Source of the DNA: Methanoregula sp. SKADARSKE-2
GTDB lineage: Archaea; Halobacteriota; Methanomicrobia; Methanomicrobiales; Methanospirillaceae
Assembly: GCA_030919125.1 (NCBI GenBank)
Contig: CP121470.1
Coordinates: 310,001 to 374,000 of the forward strand
DNA length: 64,000 nucleotides
Direction of reading: 5' to 3'
Shown here: in pieces, positions 57,404-64,000 of the stretch
How positions within the stretch are numbered: position 1 is the stretch's first letter
How the letters are laid out: each line of letters begins with the position of its first letter
Made by a program: the position numbers and the translations under genes
Notes under the pieces: model-generated
Databases searched by the model: none
The model's input: only the letters and a program-made list of their open reading frames with translations
What the model was told of the DNA's origin: nothing

Positions 57404-57975
57404 TTTTCCGCGAGAACTGCGGGCCTTTTATCCGAAATAAAAAACCGGATCCCTGATCTCTCCGAGTCAGCCACTCCGCCATTAAAACGTTATTGCCGTT
57501 GCGTATCGCACCGGTTGTATCCTGGCCCGACCGGTGCGTTGATCCCCGGATCACCTCGTCCGCTTCCTTCTGCGAGCCAGGATTCCGGAGGGCAATGGCT
57601 TTGTTGTACCGGACAAACGCGTTGATTGGGTTGAGAGCGAGAGCCTCATCGAAGTATCTGAGGACCTCTGTTATTTCTGCCGAGTTCGCGAAAGGGCGAT
57701 ACCCTTTGCCGTCATGGCTCACAGGTTGATCGGGCTTGTCTCGATGATCTTGTCAAAAACCACTGATCGCTTCCTCGTGCTCTCCCAGCTTAAGGAAGAG
57801 CCTTTATAGGCAAGAACAAAACTGAAGCCGGGAACGGGAGCAAGGGCCCGGCCATACGAGACGATAGCATCCTCATGCCTACCCAGAGAATAATATACTT
57901 TCCCCATGTTCTCAAGGGCCGAAACATTCTTCGGATCCAGCCGGGAACCTCATTATTCCGTACTATTCCCGAAAA
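57404..57975 (-). pseudogene. TPR-repeat protein remnant
   Basis: Tetratricopeptide repeats are spread over different frames: MGKVYYSLGRHEDAIVSYGR with FVLAYKGSSL in one, then VLRYFDEALALNPINAFVRY with NKAIALRN in another. Stops and frame changes interrupt them near 57720 and again near 57530 and 57930. The intact protein would be a helical scaffold of protein-protein interaction; its partner is unknown. Confidence 0.65.
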
Positions 57976-57994
57976 ATGGTGGTTTCCCAAGTAA

Positions 57995-58700
57995 TTAAGA
58001 GAAACGCCGGATTACTATCAGACGGGCGAGGAAGACGGCAACAATTGCAGGGGTTATGGGTAACATCCCGGCCTGAGTCGGAGTTGAAAACAGCGGAAGG
58101 GAAGTCGTTGTTACACTTGCCGTGATTGTCGCAACAGGTATCGGAGTCGACTGGTTCAGAGTCGGGGCTGGCGTTGCGATAATCATGGACGGTACCGCGG
58201 ATATGGACGAACTGTGTTTTTCCGGGTTTAATGTGTAGGTTCCGGGTTCGCTCGAGCCCTGGGAAATCCCTGCATCTTGGAGATATACGTTGAGGGTCTT
58301 GTACGTACTCCTTCCACCGAGATGGGAGAGATCGACTGCCTCCGTTGTGATATAGACGGTGTATGTCCCGGGATCGATGAGAGACAGGAGCCGGGCGGTG
58401 TTCCATTTGAACGACCATTCCTGGTTGGAATTGAGATCTACCGTGGTAAAACTCCTTGGTCCGCCCGCAGGCTGATCTCGGGGAGGGTTACGCCGTTTGC
58501 CGGAAGGTTCGGGCCGGTCATGAAGAGGAATACCTGGTGCCGGTATACGAGACCCCATGAAGATCGATTGTATCCCCAAGATAACCATCGTAATACGCGT
58601 CTGCTGCCGATGCGGAGCCGATCACCAGTCCCGATAGGAGGCAGACAATAAGGATCCATAGCCCGGTCCCAAACCGGGAAGAGCGATTAAAAGAGATCAT
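57995..58700 (-). pseudogene. DUF3821-like exported protein, frameshifted
   Basis: A good signal peptide opens the gene at 58700 (LWILIVCLLSGLVIGSASAA), followed by GDTIDLHGVSYTGT, after which the frame stops. Other frames carry QVFLFMTGPNLPANGVTLPE, then VDLNSNQEWSFKWNTARLLS, IDPGTYTVYITTEAVDLSHL and a Ser/Thr/Pro-rich stalk with a C-terminal hydrophobic anchor. This matches surface proteins of Methanomicrobiales with the DUF3821 domain. At least two indels are needed. Confidence 0.72.
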
Positions 58701-58745
58701 TTTGTGTCACGCAGATAAATAATAAACTGCCAGTAGGTTTATAGA

Positions 58746-59330
58746 CATCTACTTGCGATGAGGGCGAGCGCCCAAGGGAGAAAAAGGAATTTTACGGGAG
58801 GAGATGAGAACAACGCCGGATTTCCGTTGAACGTTCAGAAAAAGGATCAGTATAACCGGAAGATGAAGCCCATCCAGAGAGTGCTCGGTCCAATCGTAAT
58901 CGGTAAAGATCTCCGTCCGGTTACCAAACGCGGGCATCATCTTTTTAAGGTCTCCATTCCCCGGGAGTTATTGATAAGGGTCTTCATCTCATCGTTCACA
59001 AGGGGATCTCTTTTTGGGTTAGCCTACCGAGCACATCGGCAGGATACGGGTCGATATCCAAACAGGCAAAAAGCGTTTCAAGAGAGATAAGCCAGCGTTT
59101 CTCTCGATGGCAGGTTCCGCTCCAGTGTGCCTCGGAATTCAGAGGAATGCCTCGTCATTACCAGGGAAGAATGCTTTGAATGTGCACAGGGTGCCGGTGG
59201 ATTCACGGATAGAAACCGGATCGGCACAAAAAAATGAGCCGCCCAAGCATCCCTTCTTCTGTTCCATCACAATATCAAGCGACCTGTTCCATCCTGTCAT
59301 ACTTATCCCTCCGGATAGCGTCTCGATCAA
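58746..59330 (-). pseudogene. Possible decayed gene of unknown family
   Basis: Protein-like pieces follow one another in different frames of the minus strand: MEQKKGCLGGSFFCADPVSI (to about 59150), then HREKRWLISLETLFACLDID, then NDEMKTLINNSRGMETLKR, then FGNRTEIFTDYDWTEHSLDG with VILILFLNVQRKSG. They look like one soluble protein broken by three or more lesions, but I cannot name it. The rest of 58701-59424 holds nothing recognisable. Confidence 0.35.
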
Positions 59331-59424
59331 TCATCGGATGGAGGGGATAATAAGATCGAGATTTATTGCTCTGATCCACCCCATAACCGGGCAAGCGGAT
59401 ACACCGTTATCGTACAAAAAAGGA

Positions 59425-60030
59425 TCAGGAAATATTAAGGGCTTCAAACCCCTGTTTGAAGACTTTCCCGAACTGGACCCGGATCTTCGGATCAAGGGCA
59501 CAGACAGGACAGATATAATCATCGGGAAGATCCTCGAATTTTGTCCCTGCCTTTATGCCGCGATGAGGCTCTCCGCGTTTTTCATCGTAGACATACCCGC
59601 ATACGGAACAGATATACCGGGTGGCGTGCCATTCCTCAAATCCCCACTTCCCAATCCTCCCCTTGCCCTCATAACCGCAGATGGGGCATACGTAATCTTC
59701 GGGAAGGTCGTCAAATCCTGTCCCGGCAGGGATATTATTATGAGGCTCCCCCCTGAGAGGCGAGTACACGTACCCGCATAGTTTGCATCGGTACCGGGCT
59801 ATGGTTGCGGTTTTTTTCCCTGAAGCCTTGGGGACCTTTTTTGTTACGGGTTTTACCGGGGTCTTGCCTTTTTTCAGAGTCGTCACCGGTCCCTTCCCCG
59901 CAACTGCAAGCCTTCCTCTGGTCTTTTTTATAGGGGTCTTCGGGGCCTTTACCGATCGGGTCGTCTTGCCTGCGCCGGTCTTTTTCACAGGGGCAGTACT
60001 TTTCTCTCCGGGAGTCGCAGTTTTTACCAT
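59425..60030 (-). CDS. Double rubredoxin with a lysine-rich N-terminal tail
   Basis: The protein is about 201 residues and starts at the ATG at 60030 ([11 protein letters not shown]), preceded by GGTGA at a 7-base spacing; the frame is open to 60189. Residues 1 to about 80 are a Lys/Thr/Pro/Ala-rich tail. Two rubredoxin domains follow, with [10 protein letters not shown]...CPICGYEG and [10 protein letters not shown]...CPVCALD, each able to bind one iron. Rubredoxins shuttle electrons, often for oxygen or superoxide defence. The basic tail could bind acidic partners or nucleic acid; this is speculative. Confidence 0.8.
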   Translation of the reverse strand: MVKTATPGEKSTAPVKKTGAGKTTRSVKAPKTPIKKTRGRLAVAGKGPVTTLKKGKTPVKPVTKKVPKASGKKTATIARYRCKLCGYVYSPLRGEPHNNIPAGTGFDDLPEDYVCPICGYEGKGRIGKWGFEEWHATRYICSVCGYVYDEKRGEPHRGIKAGTKFEDLPDDYICPVCALDPKIRVQFGKVFKQGFEALNIS

Positions 60031-60249
60031 AACACCGTCACCATTCTCCTCCTGTCCCAGGAATTCCTCCGGGAAGGCAGCTAAACAGGAAGTAATAGAG
60101 GGTTCCGGTTCATCAATGTTGTGGAAGAACGCCGGGTTGCTATTCCCCCATAAATCCATCTGAATCAAGTACTTGGTACAATCGCACAACTATTCCACGC
60201 AGGGAAAGGTAATGTGAACAACTCGTCAATACGAATGGGAGGGATCATA

Positions 60250-60928
60250 ATGCTTGCAGAATTGTCCTCCCCGCTGCAATCATTTTCACAAGGGGGCTTT
60301 TTTGCGGAGCACCCATAGAACTTTCTGCGGTCGAAGTTTGCAATTACCAGGGAAAACCACTCTCGGTCAGTAAAGATCTTCATGAAACTGCAAACAAAGA
60401 TCCGCAGCACGTAAGGATACCGGATTACTCTCTGATCCTCAGACCAACCGGACAATGACCTCCGTACGATGACGCAATTTCCCACCACCAGTCGTACACG
60501 AAACCCTCCACTGCGTCGAAGGGTTGGATGCAACCCTTCTCTGGCGGGGCGTCCTTCTCCGCGATCTGCTGAACGAAGCGGGGATATCACCCGGTGCAAA
60601 AACCGTGATAGTCCAAGCCCATGATGAATATACCAGCTCATTTACGGGGGAGTACTTTACCGTTGGGGACATTCTCATGGCCTACAGGCTGAACAATGTC
60701 ACCGCTGCCGCCAAACGAGGGTTTCCTTCGAACTGGTTGCCGGGAATAAAGGGATACAAGTGGATAAAAGGGGTTGAGCGGCTCGAGCTCGCGCCGGATG
60801 CCAACTATCACGGTACTGAGGATAAAGAGGCTATACCAATACCGGAAATCTCCCGGAGTTCTTTTTCGGGTAATATCCTGATTCCCAGAGGCCCGGATTC
60901 TGGAAATCTACCGGCAGTAACGATGTGA
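60250..60928 (+). pseudogene. Molybdopterin-binding oxidoreductase (sulfite oxidase-like fold), frameshifted
   Basis: The N-terminal part resembles a lipoprotein signal (LPAAIIFTRGLFCGAP) leading into VEVCNYQGKPLSVSKDLHET and HVRIPDYSLIL. It then loses frame near 60450; YDDAISHHQS and ETLHCVEGLDATLLW lie in different frames. The last part is clean: LLWRGVLLRDLLNEAGISPG, AHDEYTSSFTGEYF, GIKGYKWIKGVERLELAPD. At least two indels occur between 60245 and 60510. Intact relatives bind a molybdenum cofactor in the cell envelope. Confidence 0.68.
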
Positions 60929-61061
60929 TCCCATCCCTTCAGCGCATACCTTCTCCGGCGTTAAGGTGTTCTGCAATGGAAGGTCAGGAAGTTTCTGGTT
61001 TTCTCCTGGGTGAGACCCCCCCCATTTATCCGCAAGCTGCGCTTATATCTTAGCTCAGACT

Positions 61062-61655
61062 ATGGTGGACCTTCTTCCCGGGATTCTTTATTCGTTCGCG
61101 GCAATTTTTATCATTCTCGACCCGCTCCTATCGGTGCCGATTTTTGCTGCGATGGTCAAGGGCCAGACGGCAAAAGAGATACACAAGCAGGCATTCATTG
61201 CCGTATCTGTAGCAGGGGGACTGATGTACTTGTTCCTCTTTTTCAATACGACAATCTTTGATATCCTCGGTCTGAACCTGCCCAGTTTCCAGATCGCCGG
61301 CGGGATCCTGCTTTTTATTCTCGGTATCCAGGAGACTCTCGGCATCGATATCGGGACATGCAAGAACCATTCGGCAACCGCGGCCGGAGTCGTTATCGGG
61401 ACACCTCTCCTTTGCGGACCCGGCACGATCACAACGGTTATGCTCCTCTCCAGCACTTACGAGATCCTCGTACCGTTCGTGGCAATTACCGCTGCGCTCC
61501 TCGCAACCTGGCTTATCCTCTATTTCGCAGAGAAGATACAGGGTATCCTTGGGCCGGTCGTGACAGATATCATGGGAAAAGTGCTCGGTATGCTGGTCGC
61601 GGCGATTGCGGTCAAGATCATCGCATCCGGCATTATGGCACTTGCTATCCACTGA
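61062..61655 (+). CDS. MarC-family integral membrane protein
   Basis: This 197-residue, six-helix protein of the MarC (UPF0056) family has FAAIFIILDPLLSVPIFAAM at the start, GGILLFILGIQE in the middle and GTPLLCGPGTITTVMLLSS. Despite the name, the physiological role and substrate are unknown. The frame is intact and the length normal. Confidence 0.9.
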   Translation: MVDLLPGILYSFAAIFIILDPLLSVPIFAAMVKGQTAKEIHKQAFIAVSVAGGLMYLFLFFNTTIFDILGLNLPSFQIAGGILLFILGIQETLGIDIGTCKNHSATAAGVVIGTPLLCGPGTITTVMLLSSTYEILVPFVAITAALLATWLILYFAEKIQGILGPVVTDIMGKVLGMLVAAIAVKIIASGIMALAIH

Positions 61656-61904
61656 ACCCCCATTTTTCTCCGGGCGGGTATTTTCTGTCCCGAATCATTG
61701 ACCAGAGTCGAGATGACGTGACGTGGTTATCTCCACAGGTTACCATGAGACCCCTTCTGGATGAAAAACCCGGGTCCAATCCATGCGCAGGAGATGCTTC
61801 GAAGGACGAATCCGAAACGGGAGTGAGCGCCCCCGGATCACATCACACTCAGGGAGAAGTTTCAGTCAAGGATTGGGAGAAGGAGACGAGAAAAGGAGGG
61901 TTTC

Positions 61905-62831
61905 TTACCAGTTAGCAGGGGTTCTGCTGAGAGGTTTTTTTGCGGACCGTTGTACCGTATACACTTCCACCATCTGAACGGGATGATAACGCATTTTGGC
62001 TTCCCGAAGCCCGGCAAGACCCAGATCGCTCTCCCGGTTGATGAACGTGAAATCCTTCCGGAGAAGGTTTGCCGTCTCCATATTGATCTCCTTGTAGATC
62101 CCGTCGCAGTCCGGCATCCCTTTCTCGAAATGGACGAGGGCGGTATCAGCATTGATAGGTTCAAAGAGAGAGATAGCGCCGACCTTTCCATAAACCCGGA
62201 TAACCAACCCGGAGATCGCCAGTTTTTCAAAATTGTCGATGGCAAAAAACATTGCCTCCTTCTCGTGGGCGAGGACCGGATCTCCCTCGCAGCCTTTCCA
62301 TTCGCACCATTCGATGAGGAAGCGTTTAACCTCCTCGCGGTTGTTGTCAGTGACAGGCTCAACGGAATACCTGCAGTTTTTTCTGAATTTATTGACCTGG
62401 TGACGAATCGTAAGATACTTCTTTCCCGGAAGATCTGCCAGATCCGATGCCAAGTAGACGTATTCGAAGTGATTCCGGTCCGGAACAAGAATCAGGCCTG
62501 GACAGACTGTTCTCATCCATTCGGCAGTCGCAGGATCGATAAGAACGATCGGCTCATCGTCACTGACCTCAAAAGCAAGGAGGACCAGGGACTTGAGCAA
62601 TTCTGGATCCCTGGGACCGATAGGGGGTCGGAACCGGGTTATCCCATCAATCGTGCTGGCAAGGATCAGATTCCCGTTCACCAACGCATACTGGTAGTGG
62701 GCATAATGGTTCCAGCAGACCATGTTTGTGAAAGTATTATCGCTGTGAGTCTGGGGATATTTCTCAAAATGGCGGACAAAGAGATCCCGATCCTCAAGTT
62801 TCACCGGTCGAAAATCTTCCTGCTCAAGCAA
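61905..62831 (-). CDS. DUF2156 protein (GNAT-like acyl/aminoacyltransferase fold)
   Basis: This 308-residue protein matches the DUF2156 family, two GNAT-like folds related to the transferase domain of lysylphosphatidylglycerol synthases. Typical segments are NTFTNMVCWNHYAHYQYALV, KKYLTIRHQVNKFRKNCRY and NMETANLLRKDFTFINRESD. A role in modifying lipids or small molecules with acyl or aminoacyl groups is possible but unproven. It lies one base after the upstream GNAT gene, so the two are probably co-transcribed. Confidence 0.82.
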   Translation of the reverse strand: MLEQEDFRPVKLEDRDLFVRHFEKYPQTHSDNTFTNMVCWNHYAHYQYALVNGNLILASTIDGITRFRPPIGPRDPELLKSLVLLAFEVSDDEPIVLIDPATAEWMRTVCPGLILVPDRNHFEYVYLASDLADLPGKKYLTIRHQVNKFRKNCRYSVEPVTDNNREEVKRFLIEWCEWKGCEGDPVLAHEKEAMFFAIDNFEKLAISGLVIRVYGKVGAISLFEPINADTALVHFEKGMPDCDGIYKEINMETANLLRKDFTFINRESDLGLAGLREAKMRYHPVQMVEVYTVQRSAKKPLSRTPANW

Positions 62832-62832
62832 C

Positions 62833-63261
62833 CTACTCCCCTCCGCGGTAAATCAGAGGGATATGCCCTTTCATCACCTCAAAGCCCAGCGGAGTATAGA
62901 ACTGTGCCGTCCCCGGTTGGGCGATGAGACTTATCCAGGTAAGCCCGCACTCATTACACCTCTCAACGAGTGCTTCGACAATTCGGGATCCTATTCCCCT
63001 CTTCCTGAACGCGGGAAGAACGATAAGATCCTGAATATAACCGTCAGAAACCCCGTCAGAAAGGACCCTCCCCATCCCTACCGCAGCCCCGGTCTTCCGC
63101 TCACTTGCAACCGCGAAGGCAAAACTACCCCGGATAAGATGCCGGATATCCTCCACGCGATATTCTTCCTTCCACCAACCACCGGCGCGATAAAGACCGG
63201 CGATATCCTCTTCATCCCATGAATGGACCAGTTGGATCAGAACAGGATCTTCCACAAACAC
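62833..63261 (-). CDS. GNAT-family N-acetyltransferase
   Basis: This 142-residue protein has the acetyl-CoA-binding motif VLPAFRKRGIGSRIVEALVE (the RxxGxG/A type signature) and the typical end GTAQFYTPLGFEV. It transfers an acetyl group to an unknown amine substrate. It is coupled to the DUF2156 gene downstream. Confidence 0.88.
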   Translation of the reverse strand: MFVEDPVLIQLVHSWDEEDIAGLYRAGGWWKEEYRVEDIRHLIRGSFAFAVASERKTGAAVGMGRVLSDGVSDGYIQDLIVLPAFRKRGIGSRIVEALVERCNECGLTWISLIAQPGTAQFYTPLGFEVMKGHIPLIYRGGE

Positions 63262-63347
63262 TCACTCCGTGATTAGCGTATAAAAGTTCTCACAAGCTCA
63301 TGATCCGGAGCAATAAGTGGTTTCCGGAAAACCAAAAAATGACGGAA

Positions 63348-63890
63348 CTAACCTTTTGCGGGGTTGTTCATCTGTGCGATCGCGGTATCGACAATCGCTC
63401 CCAACCCTTCGACCGTCCAAAGCTCGGAGTTCAGTATGAGCTGGTAGATCGAGAGATCATTAATATCGATAGAGTAGTAGGACTTGTACCGGCCAGCCTC
63501 GCAGAGTTCTCGTCCGAGCGTTACCTGCGCTGCAGATTTTTCATCCGCGATCTGGTCCCGGAAGACTATCCGTTTTATCCTGCAGTCAATGGGTGCAAAA
63601 AGCCAGATCCGGAGATCGGCATTCGAGACCATCCACCCTGATAGACGGCCTTCTGCAATGATATTGTCGCTCCTTTCCGAGATCTCCTTCTGGCGCGCAT
63701 CGATCATCCTGTCGAACGAGGGATCTTCTTCCGCCAGACGGCCAAAGTCGGCAAGTTCCAGCTTATGCTCTTTTGCGAGCTGGCGAAAGACTTCCCCCGC
63801 AGAGATCATGGAAAAGCCATGGCGCTGGGCAAGATACCGTGAGAGTGAGGTTGTCCCGCTTCCGGGCAACCCGCTCACGGTGATGCGCAT
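63348..63890 (-). CDS. cmk: Cytidylate kinase, archaeal type
   Basis: The protein is about 180 residues from the ATG at 63890. The P-loop GLPGSGTTSLSRYLA opens the protein, followed by GEVFRQLAKEHKLELADFG, the substrate-binding NIIAEGRLSGWM and FRDQIADEKSAAQV. It phosphorylates CMP and dCMP. Its start overlaps the stop of the upstream membrane protein gene (TGATG). That pairing is common in the archaeal cluster with adenylate kinase and secY. Confidence 0.93.
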   Translation of the reverse strand: MRITVSGLPGSGTTSLSRYLAQRHGFSMISAGEVFRQLAKEHKLELADFGRLAEEDPSFDRMIDARQKEISERSDNIIAEGRLSGWMVSNADLRIWLFAPIDCRIKRIVFRDQIADEKSAAQVTLGRELCEAGRYKSYYSIDINDLSIYQLILNSELWTVEGLGAIVDTAIAQMNNPAKG

Positions 63891-64000
63891 CAAAGACCTC
63901 CGATATTGAGGGATTTCCGGATCACCTGACTGAGGGTGATCGAGCAGATAAAGTACCAAACCATCCACGCAGGAAGAATCCAGAGAGCCGGCTCAGTGAG
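63890..64000 (-). CDS. DUF106/EMC3-type membrane protein, C-terminal end
   Basis: Only the last 36 residues are in the window: LTEPALWILPAWMVWYFICS followed by ITLSQVIRKSLNIGGL and stop. This matches the end of the archaeal DUF106 (EMC3/TMCO1, YidC-related) family of membrane-protein insertases. It is the normal neighbour of cmk. Confidence 0.78.
   Translation of the reverse strand, partial: LTEPALWILPAWMVWYFICSITLSQVIRKSLNIGGL

Overview
The window is a chromosomal segment of a hydrogenotrophic methanogen of the order Methanomicrobiales, most likely near Methanoregula or Methanosphaerula. The genus is inferred from gene content only. Supporting evidence: complete mcrBDCGA and mtr operons, formylmethanofuran dehydrogenase (fwd) genes mixed with hdrCBA and mvhD, ftr, coenzyme B synthesis genes, archaeal-type PheST, TrpS, EndA and Cmk, a bacterial-type GroES/GroEL pair, and surface proteins of the kind common in this order. 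No CRISPR array, rRNA or tRNA gene was seen.

Layout. 0-4.1 kb: pheT (partial), pheS, trpS and endA on the minus strand. 4.2-9.5 kb: a frameshifted IS481-like transposase, hsp20, a broken psiE-like gene, an HTH regulator divergent from groES-groEL, and an IS1595-like remnant. 9.7-23.2 kb: an accessory region full of broken genes (flavin reductase, a short unknown with an internal TAG, Rieske ferredoxin, methyltransferase, aquaporin, an unknown, corA, UPF0316), between intact genes for an RNase H/DUF429 fusion, a Doc-like protein, membrane and surface proteins, an RNase III-domain protein, mntP and msrB. 23.2-31.9 kb: nine tightly overlapping minus-strand genes, namely two DDTD-motif proteins (one resembling methanogenesis marker 11), a radical SAM protein, a short TPP enzyme, aksA, aksD, aksE, an unknown and aksF. 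ftr lies just upstream of them. 33.1-43.1 kb (plus strand): fwdG-fwdF-hdrCBA-mvhD-fwdDBAC. 43.5-48.4 kb: mcrBDCGA. 48.6-51 kb: a radical SAM/SPASM enzyme, a frameshifted ogt and an alkA-like glycosylase. 51.8-57.4 kb: mtrEDCBAF, a second mtrA fused to mtrG, and mtrH. 57.4-64 kb: more broken genes (TPR, DUF3821, an unknown, a molybdopterin oxidoreductase), a double rubredoxin, marC, DUF2156 and GNAT proteins, cmk and the end of a DUF106 gene.

How the parts fit. The window carries the entry of CO2 into methanogenesis (Fwd, Ftr), the methyl transfer step (Mtr), the final methane-forming step (Mcr), and the heterodisulfide reductase that regenerates CoM-SH and CoB-SH and feeds bifurcated electrons back to Fwd. 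Beside these lies a coenzyme B operon whose uncharacterised members could supply steps with no known enzyme. All methanogenesis genes read as intact. The flanks hold about fifteen inactivated genes or remnants.

The most notable points are the expanded aks operon, the MtrA-MtrG fusion with a recent gene-conversion tract, the fwd/hdr operon merger, palindromes or repeats before the fwd, mtr, mcr and groES starts, and the clustering of disrupted genes.
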